This document shows, in pieces, positions 16,192-25,087 of a stretch of 64,000 nt of DNA (positions are counted from its first letter, which is position 1; every line of letters begins with the position of its first letter). The translations under genes were made by a program, and so were the position numbers. The notes under the pieces are model-generated. The model was not told where the DNA came from and ran no database searches. It saw nothing but the letters and a program-made list of their open reading frames with translations. The stretch is taken from contig JAQWAL010000001.1 of the NCBI GenBank assembly GCA_028707695.1, forward strand, positions 62,001 through 126,000, in the 5' to 3' direction. This DNA comes from Bacteroidales bacterium. Lineage in GTDB: Bacteria > Bacteroidota > Bacteroidia > Bacteroidales > UBA932.

Positions 16192-19014
16192 TTAGAAATT
16201 GAATTGAAGGGAAAAAGAGAAGTAACTCCCGGGTGAAAATTCCTTTGATGTCTGTTCCCTGCTGTGTAAATCGCCTGAGTTATCCAGGAATTTAGGATAC
16301 TGCCTGAAAATCACCTTCTGTGCCAACAGGTCAGAGGCTTTCAGCTTTACAGAAAGGTTGTCAGAGATTTTCTTGCTCACCGTCAAATCCAGCAAATCCC
16401 TGGGCAACTCATATGTATCGGGCACATCATTGTTTATGCTTGCTCCCGAACCGGTATCAGCCCTTCCAATTCCCACTATCCTTTTACCTATGCGATTATA
16501 CATGATTCCTGCACTTAGCCCAATCTCTTTGTTGTCATAATAAAGGGAAGCATTCACAATGTATGGAGACTGTCCCTGCATTGCCCTGTCTCTTTCCAAC
16601 GAACGATCTTTGTCAAATGAGACTTTGCTCCATATATAAGCGGCATTCAATCCAAAGGAGAATCCATCCAGCCCTAAGCATCCCAGCTCTTTCCTGATAT
16701 CTGCCTCTATCCCAAAGTTGTTGGCCTCCTTTGCATTTTCAAAGGTATAAGTGTAAGATCCACCCGCATCCAGGTAAGTCCACTCTATTGGATTTGCAAA
16801 ATGTTTGTAAAACAATGCAAAAGTTGCATATTCACCTGCAGAAGGATAATATTCAAACCTCAAATCTGCATTGTCAATTGTGGCATGTTTCAGGTCCGGA
16901 TTACCTTTAACATCAGAAAAAAGGTTGAAATCGTAGTAAACAGAAGGGGAAACCTCCCTGAACTCTTGTTTGTTCACAGAACGTCCGTAAGCAATCCTGA
17001 CCAATTTCTTTTCATCAAAGTTGTATGCTGCATTAAACGATGGATATAATTGGGTAATGTTGTACTTGGTATCAAAAGAGGTAAACTCGTAAATCTTGTC
17101 GTAACTTGTGAGCACCATATTGCTTGATTCCAGCCTGAACCCCGTATTTACCCTGAACTTCCCGGCAACCAGGTTCATCATCACATAAGCTGCTCCGTTG
17201 TAACTCTCACCTTTGTAACTATTACGGTTGTCTGTATCTTCGTATACATAGAGTTTGTCCCATCCATAATTCTCTTTTGTAAGTATCTGCGATACCGGAT
17301 CTTGGTAAACAAATCCAGACGGCATTGAATATCTGTTGTATCTGTAAAAAAACTGCCTGTTATTGTATTCACGTGCCCTATATTCACCCATCAGGCCAAC
17401 CTTGAAATCCATCTCATATTCAAGACCAGGGAGTTTGATATTATAGCTTGCAGAGGGAGAAATTATCTTTTCGTCCAACTTCACAAAGTCGCGTGTGATT
17501 TCGTTCTGGTCAATTGCCATCTCCCCAAAAAAGAGGTCCCCGTAAATACTGTTCTCTTCACGGTTGATTATCCTCCTGTCCGGCTGGTTCATATTTGCAT
17601 ATGAATAAGAGATGCCCCACTCGGCAAACCCATTGCCACTATCATGGCGGCCTGTCAGTTGTGATGTCAAAGTTGCCCTGCTGGTATAGAGGTACTCATA
17701 TTTCTCCTGGTTGTACAAAGCACTCACATTCTGCCAACCCTCCCTTGTTGTATACCTGTTTTTACCAAGGATGTTGAATATGTTCCTGAACTCTATCTTG
17801 TTGTTGTCATCCATCCACGAAAGATTGAGCATAGCACCTCCACGGGAATCAGAATTAAACTGGTTGTCACTGTAGTTGTAAATAAATTCTGGTTTGTCCT
17901 CTACCATGTTGTATGCACCAAAACGTGAGTTTTGCATATCTCTGTAAACATGTAAACCATGAGTGTAATTGAGTGCCCCTGTCACACCAATGTCATTTCC
18001 TTTCTTGGTTTTGAGAGCTCTGTTCAACATTACAGAAAAACGAATGTCAGGAATAGGATTTTTCTTGGTAACCTGCCAGTTTTCCCGGAAACCTTGACTG
18101 GTAACCTGCGACACCAAATCTGGATTGTTGTTGTCAAGCCTTTTGGGAACAAAAGAACCCAAAGAACGCTCTCCGCTGTCAAAACCCAGCAAATCGGTGG
18201 AAGAACCTTTGTTTATAAAAAAGTCTCCAAAATGGGTAGTGCTGCTTATTCCGGTTCCAACAGAGAGCTTCAGGTCGTTCTCATCTGGCATGCTGCCGGT
18301 TGTGATCTTGACAAAGCCCCCGGCAAAGTCTGCCGGCAAATCGGCAGACTGGGACTTTACTACCATTATACTCTCGAGTTGGTTTGCCGGAAGCAAATCA
18401 AAGGAGAAGCTTCTGCTATCTGCCTCTGTGCCTGGCACAGATGTGTTGTTTATCCAAACATTATTATATCTGCTGGGCAGTCCCCTTACAACTATCAACC
18501 TTTCATCCAAAAGAGTAACCCCTGGTATCCTCTTGACAACCTCAGCAGCATTCCTGTCCTGCGATTTGGAAATCTGTATCCCCGACATACCGCTCATGAC
18601 CACCTGCGCACTTTTCACAGACTGTACCATTGCTATCTCGGAATTCATCCTTTTAACAGAGGTTACAACAATCTCATTCAAAAGGTTTGTAGCCTCTTCC
18701 AACAAAGCGTTGAACATGTTTTCACCTTTTTCAATCTTTATGTCCTTGATAGAGATTGTCTGGTAACCTATATAAGAAACCTGCAATTCGTGCACTCCGG
18801 AAGGGACTCCTTTGATCAAGAAATTTCCTTCCAAATCTGTACTAGCGCCTAAATTCAGGGATGGGAAAAAGATGGTCACGCCAGGCAATGTTTCCCCGGA
18901 ATTTTTATCCAACACATAACCCGAAAGAGTATTACCGGTATCTTGACCAGCCAATTCACTACTGCCTATCAAAACGCAGGAAGAAACAAGAAATAGAATA
19001 AGTAATTTTTTCAC
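16192..19014 (-). CDS. TonB-dependent outer-membrane receptor with carboxypeptidase-like regulatory domain
   Basis: A 940-residue receptor: signal peptide, then an N-terminal CarboxypepD_reg-like domain (GYVLDKNSGETLPGVTIFFP, LGASTDLEGNFLIKGVPSG) to about residue 110. A plug follows at about 115-230 (MSGIQISKSQDRNAAEVVKR, IPGVTLLDERLIVVRGLPSR), then a 22-strand-type barrel ending in an aromatic strand (GSYFSFSLQFNF). Such receptors import large or scarce nutrients across the outer membrane using TonB-ExbBD energy. The substrate cannot be read from sequence. The neighbouring PhoB/PhoR-like system and the repeat array at its promoter make phosphate or an organophosphate the favoured guess. Confidence 0.92.
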   Translation of the reverse strand: MKKLLILFLVSSCVLIGSSELAGQDTGNTLSGYVLDKNSGETLPGVTIFFPSLNLGASTDLEGNFLIKGVPSGVHELQVSYIGYQTISIKDIKIEKGENMFNALLEEATNLLNEIVVTSVKRMNSEIAMVQSVKSAQVVMSGMSGIQISKSQDRNAAEVVKRIPGVTLLDERLIVVRGLPSRYNNVWINNTSVPGTEADSRSFSFDLLPANQLESIMVVKSQSADLPADFAGGFVKITTGSMPDENDLKLSVGTGISSTTHFGDFFINKGSSTDLLGFDSGERSLGSFVPKRLDNNNPDLVSQVTSQGFRENWQVTKKNPIPDIRFSVMLNRALKTKKGNDIGVTGALNYTHGLHVYRDMQNSRFGAYNMVEDKPEFIYNYSDNQFNSDSRGGAMLNLSWMDDNNKIEFRNIFNILGKNRYTTREGWQNVSALYNQEKYEYLYTSRATLTSQLTGRHDSGNGFAEWGISYSYANMNQPDRRIINREENSIYGDLFFGEMAIDQNEITRDFVKLDEKIISPSASYNIKLPGLEYEMDFKVGLMGEYRAREYNNRQFFYRYNRYSMPSGFVYQDPVSQILTKENYGWDKLYVYEDTDNRNSYKGESYNGAAYVMMNLVAGKFRVNTGFRLESSNMVLTSYDKIYEFTSFDTKYNITQLYPSFNAAYNFDEKKLVRIAYGRSVNKQEFREVSPSVYYDFNLFSDVKGNPDLKHATIDNADLRFEYYPSAGEYATFALFYKHFANPIEWTYLDAGGSYTYTFENAKEANNFGIEADIRKELGCLGLDGFSFGLNAAYIWSKVSFDKDRSLERDRAMQGQSPYIVNASLYYDNKEIGLSAGIMYNRIGKRIVGIGRADTGSGASINNDVPDTYELPRDLLDLTVSKKISDNLSVKLKASDLLAQKVIFRQYPKFLDNSGDLHSREQTSKEFSPGSYFSFSLQFNF

Positions 19015-19039
19015 CTTAGTTTTTTTATATTTACAGCGG

Positions 19040-19047
19040 CAAAAGTA
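19040..19047 (-). promoter_or_regulatory. -7 promoter element for the TonB receptor / lipoprotein operon
   Basis: The minus strand reads TACTTTTG, an exact TAnnTTTG match, 25 bases before the ATG at 19014. The place of a -33 element is taken by the repeat array at 19059-19109. Confidence 0.65.
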
Positions 19048-19058
19048 TTCACGCTTTG

Positions 19059-19109
19059 TTACGGCAGTGATAAGAAAATATTAAGATATTCTTACGATTT
19101 ATTTTAAAA
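19059..19109. promoter_or_regulatory. Candidate Pho-box-like array: seven-base repeats every 11 bp
   Basis: Seven-base units at 19059 (TTACGGC), 19070 (ATAAGAA), 19081 (TTAAGAT), 19092 (TTACGAT) and weakly 19103 (TTTAAAA) are each separated by four bases. That is the 7+4 phasing of PhoB/OmpR-family sites. The two best units share six of seven bases. The array ends 11 bp from the receptor's -7 element. Confidence 0.6.
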
Positions 19110-19133
19110 ACCCCCTAATTACCTGCAATATGA

Positions 19134-19141
19134 TAGATTTG
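19134..19141 (+). promoter_or_regulatory. -7 promoter element for the two-component system
   Basis: TAGATTTG matches TAnnTTTG, 27 bases before the ATG at 19169. It lies inside the longer in-frame ORF from 19130, which is therefore not the real start. Confidence 0.6.
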
Positions 19142-19168
19142 CACCATAATTTCCAAAAAGGTAAGCAC

Positions 19169-19876
19169 ATGGAGAAAAAAAGGATACTGATTGTAGACGA
19201 CGAAGAGGATTTATGTGAAATCTTGAGTTTCAACCTAAAAAAAGCAGGATACGAAACTGAGGTTGCATACTCTGCAGAGGATGCCTATTCCAAACTGAAA
19301 AACAATTTCGACCTTCTTCTGCTGGATGTCATGATGGGTGCAATTTCAGGATTCAAACTTGCAGAATTGGTCAGGGAAGATTACTCCACAGAGATTCCCA
19401 TAATATTCATAACAGCAAAGGACAGGGAAAATGACAAGTTACATGGGTTTGATCTCGGTGCAGATGACTATATATCCAAACCCTTCTCTGTAAAGGAGGT
19501 GATTGCACGTGTCAATGCTGTCCTTTCCCGGTACTCTGCAAAAAAAGAGATTGTCCAAAAAAAGAGGACTGGGAGCAAGTTACTTATTTACAACTCCTTG
19601 ACAATAGACTGTGAATTCAAAAAAGCAACCATAGCTAAATCCGAGATCAAACTTACAAGAAAGGAGTTTGAAATTCTCCAGATGCTTGCAGAGGAGCCCG
19701 GAAAGATCTTTTCAAGGTCGGACATTCTCACAAGGGTCTGGAACGACGACTCATATGTACTGGAGAGAACTGTAGATGTTCATATTGCCAGGCTAAGGAA
19801 AAAAATGGGAAGTTTGGGTCATTACATTGTAAACCGGTCTGGTTACGGATATTGCTTTAGCAGCGATGAAAATTAA
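19169..19876 (+). CDS. OmpR/PhoB-family response regulator
   Basis: A 235-residue transcription factor. The receiver domain has the acidic pocket (ILIVDDEED, Asp10/Asp11), phospho-acceptor Asp53 in LLLLDVMMG, switch Thr in FITAKD and Lys in YISKPFSV. The C-terminal winged-helix DNA-binding domain shows LTRKEFEILQMLAEEPGKIF, then SRSDILTRVWNDDSYVLERT, then VDVHIARLRKKMG and GYGYCF. It overlaps the kinase gene by 11 bases. It is divergent from the TonB receptor and probably binds the repeat array between them, possibly also controlling itself. PhoB is the nearest well-known relative in layout, but the signal is unproven. Confidence 0.93.
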   Translation: MEKKRILIVDDEEDLCEILSFNLKKAGYETEVAYSAEDAYSKLKNNFDLLLLDVMMGAISGFKLAELVREDYSTEIPIIFITAKDRENDKLHGFDLGADDYISKPFSVKEVIARVNAVLSRYSAKKEIVQKKRTGSKLLIYNSLTIDCEFKKATIAKSEIKLTRKEFEILQMLAEEPGKIFSRSDILTRVWNDDSYVLERTVDVHIARLRKKMGSLGHYIVNRSGYGYCFSSDEN

Positions 19877-21257
19877 ATACAAATACAAGATTGTGCTCAG
19901 TTTCGTTGTATTGCTGGCAGCGGTGACCCTTCTTTACTCCCTGTTACTCATCAACAAAGCAAGCCGACTCAAAATAGACAGGATGATTGTTTACCTGCAA
20001 CCGTATGCCGATATTATCCACCACCATACATCAAAAACAGCCAATTACAAACAAATCAAAGAGAGCCTTGATTCCCTTGGCAATATTTTCCCGCAAAAAA
20101 TGAGGATAACCCTTCTTGATACTGCAGGATGGGTAATTTATGACAACTTTTCCCACATAGACTCAATAACCGACAACCACTCAGGAAGGCCGGAGATATT
20201 GGAATCACTAAAAAACGGCACCGGACATTCATTGAGGTACTCCTCTACTTTGGATGCAGAATACCTCTATTTTTCAAAAAAATACCAAGATGGGTTTGTC
20301 AGGACAGCGCTCGATTACAAACAATCGGTCTACCCGTCTTTAAAAGGGAACCGCAACTGGCAAGCCTACATTGCCATTGTGTTTGCATTATCAATTGTAA
20401 TATTGGTATACATTACCCGCAAACTAAGCCAACCCTATTATTCCCTCAAACAATTTGTAGAGCGGGTCAGGCACAACGAAGAACATTACGACGATATCCG
20501 TTTTCCAAAAGACGAACTTGGAGAGGTGGGAGAGCAAATCATGACTGCTTTCCGGGAAATGGACAATGCAAAGAAATACAAACAACAACTGACCCACAAC
20601 ATTGCTCACGAACTCAAAACACCTGTGACGGGCATAAGGGGATATCTGGAAACTTTGTTGCAAGAAGACAATATAGACAAGGAACAGGCTCGCTTTTTCC
20701 TGGAAAGGGCATATTCCCAGTCGTTAAGATTATCTGCAATTGTAAATGACATATCTGTACTCAACAAGATAGAAGAGGGGCCGGACCAGTTCGAGTTCGA
20801 AACAATAAACATATCCAAATGCCTCCAAGAAATAAGGAACGACCTCTCATTCAAGTTAGAGGAAAAAAACATCTCATTCTTCATGCAGATAGACCCAAAC
20901 CTTGCAATACAAGGTAACTACCTGCTCATATACTCTCTTTTTAAAAACCTAATAGACAACTCTATTGACCATGCCGGGGAGAATATTGAAATCCATATGG
21001 AGCAAAGTGGGGTTACGGGACATCAGGTTTACCTCACCTATTACGACACCGGCAAAGGTGTCCCCGACCATCATATCCACAGGATTTTCGAAAGGTTCTA
21101 CAGGGTAGAGAAAGGACGCAGCAGAAAGAGCGGAGGCAGTGGGCTGGGTTTGTCAATTGTAAGGAATGCAGTAATACTTCACAAAGGGAAGATATCCGTA
21201 TCCAACCGCTCATCAGGTGGTTTACAGTTTGACTTCACACTTTCACTGTCAAAATAA
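19866..21257 (+). CDS. Sensor histidine kinase (PhoR-like)
   Basis: A 463-residue inner-membrane kinase. Two membrane helices (about residues 8-27 and 168-187) flank a periplasmic sensor domain of about 140 residues, and a HAMP-like linker follows (KLSQPYYSLKQFVERVR). The H-box is HNIAHELKTPVTGIRGYLE with the phosphorylated His near residue 248. The N-box is FKNLIDNSIDHAG and the G boxes are YDTGKGVPDHHIHRIFERFY and SGGSGLGLSIV. It phosphorylates the regulator encoded just upstream. PhoR proteins of proteobacteria lack a large periplasmic domain; this one could sense a ligand or an envelope partner directly. Its 3' end is 18 bases from folE. Confidence 0.92.
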   Translation: MKIKYKYKIVLSFVVLLAAVTLLYSLLLINKASRLKIDRMIVYLQPYADIIHHHTSKTANYKQIKESLDSLGNIFPQKMRITLLDTAGWVIYDNFSHIDSITDNHSGRPEILESLKNGTGHSLRYSSTLDAEYLYFSKKYQDGFVRTALDYKQSVYPSLKGNRNWQAYIAIVFALSIVILVYITRKLSQPYYSLKQFVERVRHNEEHYDDIRFPKDELGEVGEQIMTAFREMDNAKKYKQQLTHNIAHELKTPVTGIRGYLETLLQEDNIDKEQARFFLERAYSQSLRLSAIVNDISVLNKIEEGPDQFEFETINISKCLQEIRNDLSFKLEEKNISFFMQIDPNLAIQGNYLLIYSLFKNLIDNSIDHAGENIEIHMEQSGVTGHQVYLTYYDTGKGVPDHHIHRIFERFYRVEKGRSRKSGGSGLGLSIVRNAVILHKGKISVSNRSSGGLQFDFTLSLSK

Positions 21258-21275
21258 GATTTTTGAGACAGAGGA

Positions 21276-21875
21276 TCAGTGAACGGAAATTCCAATCAAA
21301 TGCATGAACTCTTCGCGTGTCCGGATATCCTTCAGGAATGCTCCGGTAAAGGCACTGGTTGTAGTCACTGAGTTTTGTTTCTGCACACCCCTTATTTGCA
21401 TGCACATATGGGATGCCTCAATAACCACTGCCACACCTAGAGGATTCAATGTGTTTTGAATGCAGTCACGAATCTGGACAGTAAGACGTTCCTGTACCTG
21501 CAATCTTCTGGCATAAGCCTCCACAACCCTGGCTATTTTACTAAGCCCTGTTATGTAACCATTTGGGATATATGCTACATGAGCCTTCCCATAAAAAGGC
21601 AACATATGGTGTTCGCACATAGAGTAAAGGTCTATATCCTTAACCAATACCATCTGCTTGTACTCTTCCTTGAACTTTGCAGAGTTCAATATTGCAGCAC
21701 CATCCATTTCATAACCCTGGTTAAGGAATTGTATGGACTTTGCAACCCTTGTGGGTGTCAACACCAACCCCTCCCTGTCGGGGTCTTCTCCAATCAGTTT
21801 CAAGATTTCCTTATAATGCTCTGCCAGAGCGTCGGTAGTCTCTTGGTCGTAATTATCAATTTTTGTATATGCCAT
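21276..21875 (-). CDS. folE: GTP cyclohydrolase I
   Basis: A 199-residue enzyme that makes 7,8-dihydroneopterin triphosphate from GTP, the first step of folate synthesis. The zinc and catalytic residues are visible: Cys and His in [20 protein letters not shown], the GTP-binding [20 protein letters not shown], and the second zinc Cys in [20 protein letters not shown]. Normal length. It is transcribed alone, convergent with the histidine kinase. Only an imperfect -7 candidate (TAATATTG, 21914-21921) lies upstream on this strand. Confidence 0.95.
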   Translation of the reverse strand: MAYTKIDNYDQETTDALAEHYKEILKLIGEDPDREGLVLTPTRVAKSIQFLNQGYEMDGAAILNSAKFKEEYKQMVLVKDIDLYSMCEHHMLPFYGKAHVAYIPNGYITGLSKIARVVEAYARRLQVQERLTVQIRDCIQNTLNPLGVAVVIEASHMCMQIRGVQKQNSVTTTSAFTGAFLKDIRTREEFMHLIGISVH

Positions 21876-21885
21876 AATTAATGTC

Positions 21886-21893
21886 TAATTTCG
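21886..21893 (+). promoter_or_regulatory. -7 promoter element for mqnB-mqnD
   Basis: TAATTTCG matches TAnnTTCG, 48 bases before the mqnB ATG and in the gap with divergent folE. Confidence 0.45.
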
Positions 21894-21941
21894 TGAGCCC
21901 ATCAATGAAAAGGCAATATTACAAAAAAATGAGGATATAGA

Positions 21942-22625
21942 ATGAGAATATTGATAACCTCTGCTGAAGAAGAAGAACTTATCACAGCAAAACAGGCATA
22001 TGACATGCTATCCCGGGATAAAAAAAATAAATTGGATGTAACCTGGATGCTCACTGGAATAGGCACAACATCTACCAGTTACAGGCTCACTAAAATACTC
22101 AACAGTTCTCAGGAACCTTTCGACTTGGTTGTCAACACAGGTATTGCAGGTACTTTTTCTCCGGAATTCCCCATTGGCTCTGTGGCCAGGATCACAAAAG
22201 AGTTTTTCGGAGACCTGGGTTTTGAGACTTTCAATGGATTCCAGACTTTGTTTGACTACAAGATCCTGGATGCAGACACCCACCCTTTCAGGCAAGGAGC
22301 TTTGAATGCCCCAACCCTTGATGGAGCCATTGAATCTGCCATTGGTCTATACAAAAAAGCTTATGGGGTTACCGTACAAACCGTTAGCGGGCTACCCGAA
22401 AAAAAAGAACAACTTGTAAAAGGGTTCGAACCCCATATAGAGAGTATGGAAGGGGCAGCATTTTTTTATGTTTGCATACTGGAAGAGGTACCATTCATAG
22501 AGTTGAGGGCTGTTTCAAACGAAGTTGGAGAAAGGGACCGTTCAAAATGGGATATTCCGGCAGCCCTGGATTCACTAAGGGAAGCCACTAAAAAACTGCT
22601 GGAGGAATTGTCAAATGGAAATTAA
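21942..22625 (+). CDS. mqnB: Futalosine hydrolase
   Basis: A 227-residue nucleoside-phosphorylase-fold protein that cleaves hypoxanthine from futalosine in the alternative menaquinone pathway. Visible features are MLTGIGTTSTSYRLTKIL, VVNTGIAGTFSPEFPIGSVA, the substrate-binding ESMEGAAFFYVC and the catalytic-Asp-like segment VSNEVGERDRSKWDI. The coupling to mqnD (11-base overlap) separates it from ordinary MTA/SAH nucleosidases. mqnA, mqnC and mqnE are not in this window. Confidence 0.92.
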   Translation: MRILITSAEEEELITAKQAYDMLSRDKKNKLDVTWMLTGIGTTSTSYRLTKILNSSQEPFDLVVNTGIAGTFSPEFPIGSVARITKEFFGDLGFETFNGFQTLFDYKILDADTHPFRQGALNAPTLDGAIESAIGLYKKAYGVTVQTVSGLPEKKEQLVKGFEPHIESMEGAAFFYVCILEEVPFIELRAVSNEVGERDRSKWDIPAALDSLREATKKLLEELSNGN

Positions 22626-23469
22626 CCTTGCATACTCCCCTTGCCCAAACGACACTCACATTTTCCATGCGATGGTACATGGGCTGGTAGATTGCGAAGG
22701 GATTTCTTTCAAAACACACTTGGCAGACGTAGAAGAACTTAACAAAAAAGCACAAAAAGGCACATTCGATGTTTGCAAACTAAGTTACCATGCCTACTTT
22801 ACCCTTTTAGACAAATATATCATGCTCCGTAGCGGAAGTGCGTTAGGTTATGGGAACGGTCCGCTGTTTGTTGCAAAAAAAGATTCAGAAGCTTTCATTA
22901 CCAATGGCCCTGCAAACATGAACAGAATCTTTGACAACCCTGTATTGATTCCCGGGGAGTTGACAACGGCATCTCTGTTGCTCAAGATTGCATTCCCAAA
23001 TATAACAAATACTGTTCCTTTGGTTTTTTCATCTATAGAGCAAGAACTTTTGAATGGAAATTTCATGTCCGGGGTCCTGATCCACGAAGGGAGGTTCACA
23101 TACAAAGAGAGAGGTTTGGAGTTGATAGCAGACCTAGGGGAGCTTTGGCAAACTCAAACCAACCTTCCAATCCCGTTAGGGGGTATTGCTGTCTCCCGCA
23201 AACTTGATTTGAATTTACAAATGGCAATTGGCAGGGTACTGAAAAGAAGCATACTATATGCCAATGAAAATCCTGAAGTATCCAATGAATACGTTTGCCA
23301 GTATGCCCAAGAGATGGACAAAGAGGTTCAACGCAAACACATTAAAATGTTTGTGAACGACTTCACCATAGAAATCGGAGAGCAGGGAGAGAGGGCTGTG
23401 AAAGAACTTTTGTGCCATACATGCAAAATATACCCCAAAATCCATAGTACCGGCAACCTCTTTATTTAG
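22615..23469 (+). CDS. mqnD: 1,4-dihydroxy-6-naphthoate synthase
   Basis: A 284-residue periplasmic-binding-protein-fold enzyme that converts cyclic dehypoxanthinyl futalosine to 1,4-dihydroxy-6-naphthoate. The diagnostic N-terminus AYSPCPNDTHIFHAMVHG is present, followed by VCKLSYHAYFTLLDKY, SGSALGYGNGPLFVAKK and LIHEGRFTYKERGL. It overlaps mqnB by 11 bases, so the two are co-translated. Together they show that this organism makes menaquinone by the futalosine route, as many Bacteroidales do. Confidence 0.94.
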   Translation: MEINLAYSPCPNDTHIFHAMVHGLVDCEGISFKTHLADVEELNKKAQKGTFDVCKLSYHAYFTLLDKYIMLRSGSALGYGNGPLFVAKKDSEAFITNGPANMNRIFDNPVLIPGELTTASLLLKIAFPNITNTVPLVFSSIEQELLNGNFMSGVLIHEGRFTYKERGLELIADLGELWQTQTNLPIPLGGIAVSRKLDLNLQMAIGRVLKRSILYANENPEVSNEYVCQYAQEMDKEVQRKHIKMFVNDFTIEIGEQGERAVKELLCHTCKIYPKIHSTGNLFI

Positions 23470-23477
23470 TAATTTTG
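23470..23477 (+). promoter_or_regulatory. -7 promoter element for the MacB/LolD-type ATPase gene
   Basis: TAATTTTG matches TAnnTTTG, directly after the mqnD stop codon and 21 bases before the ATG at 23499. Confidence 0.5.
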
Positions 23478-23498
23478 CATTTTTAAACACCTTACCAT

Positions 23499-24206
23499 AT
23501 GAACAAGGAAATCATTAACATCAAAGGCATTAAAAAGTTCTACAAGGTAGGCACCCAAGAGGTTAAAGCCCTTAACGGAGTAGACATCTCCATAATGCAA
23601 AATGAATATGTAGCCATAATGGGACCCTCCGGTTCGGGCAAGTCTACCATGATGAATATCCTGGGATGCCTGGATTCTCCATCGGGAGGAAGCTACATCC
23701 TCAACGGCACCGACGTTTCCAAAATGGTAGATAACGAACTTGCAGAGGTAAGGAACAAGGAAATCGGATTCATCTTCCAATCTTTCAACCTGCTTCCAAG
23801 ATATACAGCTCTGGATAACGTAGCTTTGCCGCTAATCTATTCTGGCTTGGGAAAAGCCGAAAGGGACAGCAGGGCAAAAGAGGCTATTGAAAGCGTCGAC
23901 CTTACTGACAGGATGCATCACAAACCTAATGAATTGTCTGGTGGTCAAAGGCAGAGGGTAGCCGTAGCCCGTGCACTTGTAAACAAACCATCAATTATCC
24001 TGGCAGATGAACCGACCGGAAACCTGGACAGCAAAACTTCCATAGATATTATGAAACTTTTTGCAAAAATCCACAACAACGGCAATACCATAATTGTTGT
24101 CACACACGAAGAGGATATTGCAAAACATGCCAGAAGGATAATACGACTAAGGGATGGTCAAATAGAATCCGATTCTGTGAATGACAACCCAATAACCTAT
24201 AATTGA
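23499..24206 (+). CDS. ABC transporter ATP-binding protein, MacB/LolD type
   Basis: A 235-residue ATPase with Walker [18 protein letters not shown]-loop [20 protein letters not shown], signature [15 protein letters not shown], Walker [16 protein letters not shown] and switch His VVTHEED. This subfamily drives MacB-like mechanotransmission exporters or LolCDE lipoprotein release. No permease gene is adjacent, so the partner must be elsewhere. The cobalamin adenosyltransferase gene begins eight bases after its stop and is probably co-transcribed without functional link. Confidence 0.92.
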   Translation: MNKEIINIKGIKKFYKVGTQEVKALNGVDISIMQNEYVAIMGPSGSGKSTMMNILGCLDSPSGGSYILNGTDVSKMVDNELAEVRNKEIGFIFQSFNLLPRYTALDNVALPLIYSGLGKAERDSRAKEAIESVDLTDRMHHKPNELSGGQRQRVAVARALVNKPSIILADEPTGNLDSKTSIDIMKLFAKIHNNGNTIIVVTHEEDIAKHARRIIRLRDGQIESDSVNDNPITYN

Positions 24207-24214
24207 ATCAAAAA

Positions 24215-24751
24215 ATGAAAGTATATACAAAAACAGGTGACAAAGGTCAAACATCCTTGGTGGGCGGGGCCAGGGTAAGCAAAGACGACAAACGAGTAAA
24301 TGCCTACGGGAATGTTGACGAACTAATCTCATTCATAGCACTAATAAGGGATAGTACCAAAGGGAAAGCCTATCATGAAAACCTGAGAAGGATCCAGTCA
24401 AACCTTATGCTGGTTGCTGCACATCTTGCAGCAGACAGTACAGCCTCTGCAAAGCTGAAGGATTTTGATCTCTCCGAGATTGAATACCTGGAACAGGAGA
24501 TTGACAAAATGACAGAAGAGCTTCCCGAGCAAAAAGCATTCATCCTTCCCGCAGGGCCCAGATGTGCTGCCGAATGCCATATAGCCAGGACAGTATGCCG
24601 TCGGGCCGAAAGATCAGCAATCCCAATAATGACAGAACCACGGTTGGAATACCCTGTGAAATATTTGAACAGGTTATCCGATTATCTTTATGTTTACGCA
24701 CGATATCTCTCCATGAAAGAGGGAACAGGAGATGATTTCTGGTATCAATAG
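24215..24751 (+). CDS. Cob(I)alamin adenosyltransferase, PduO type
   Basis: A 178-residue ATP:cob(I)alamin adenosyltransferase that makes adenosylcobalamin. The ATP-binding N-terminus KVYTKTGDKGQTSLVGG is diagnostic, with later GNVDELISFIAL and the conserved CHIARTVCRRAERSA. The ATG at 24215 is chosen; the in-frame codon at 24203 is TTG and lies inside the preceding stop region. The family forms trimers in the cytoplasm. No other cobalamin gene is near. Confidence 0.93.
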   Translation: MKVYTKTGDKGQTSLVGGARVSKDDKRVNAYGNVDELISFIALIRDSTKGKAYHENLRRIQSNLMLVAAHLAADSTASAKLKDFDLSEIEYLEQEIDKMTEELPEQKAFILPAGPRCAAECHIARTVCRRAERSAIPIMTEPRLEYPVKYLNRLSDYLYVYARYLSMKEGTGDDFWYQ

Positions 24752-24794
24752 ATCTGTTTCTTCTCCAACAATAGCATAATTTAAAATATTTTCT

Positions 24795-24802
24795 TATCTT
24801 CG
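24795..24802 (+). promoter_or_regulatory. -7 promoter element for the DUF2795-like gene and trkA
   Basis: TATCTTCG matches TAnnTTCG, 52 bases before the ATG at 24855 in a 103-base gap. The rest of that gap holds only AT-rich sequence. Confidence 0.5.
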
Positions 24803-24854
24803 CACACTATTTTGGCATTTAACTGCAAATTCCTAATTACTAATTAATTACGCT

Positions 24855-25076
24855 ATGTATTGGACACTAGAACTAGCATCTAAACTGGAAGATGCCCCTT
24901 GGCCTGCTACTAAAGAAGAACTTATTGACTATGCCACCCGTTCAGGTGCACCATTGGAGGTAATCGAAAACCTCGAAGACCTTGAAGATGACGGAGAGGT
25001 ATATGACAGCATAGAGGACATCTGGCCAGACTACCCAAGCAAAGAGGACTTCTTTTTCAACGAAGAGGAGTATTAA
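24855..25076 (+). CDS. Small acidic DUF2795-like protein
   Basis: A 73-residue protein with SKLEDAPWPATKEELIDYAT followed by GAPLEVIENLEDLEDDGEVY and an acidic, aromatic tail (DIWPDYPSKEDFFFNEEEY). The N-terminal half matches the DUF2795 pattern (LxxxxxPATKxELIxYA). It is conserved across Bacteroidetes as far as I recall, with no known function. It is followed 11 bases later by trkA and probably shares its transcript. The strong negative charge suggests a protein-binding role rather than nucleic-acid binding. Confidence 0.85.
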   Translation: MYWTLELASKLEDAPWPATKEELIDYATRSGAPLEVIENLEDLEDDGEVYDSIEDIWPDYPSKEDFFFNEEEY

Positions 25077-25087
25077 AAAACAAAACC

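Noticed and set aside
17959..18852. A 297-codon plus-strand ORF opposite the TonB receptor gene
   Set aside because: The receptor on the other strand has clear domain motifs along its full length. The plus-strand translation shows no family motif and is rich in Cys, His and Trp, as expected for an antisense shadow.
19071..19094. Imperfect palindrome TAAGAA...TTCTTA as an operator of a dimeric repressor
   Set aside because: Ten of 12 base pairs match, but the same bases are explained better by direct repeats at 11-bp spacing, which suit the neighbouring OmpR/PhoB-type regulator. It remains an alternative.
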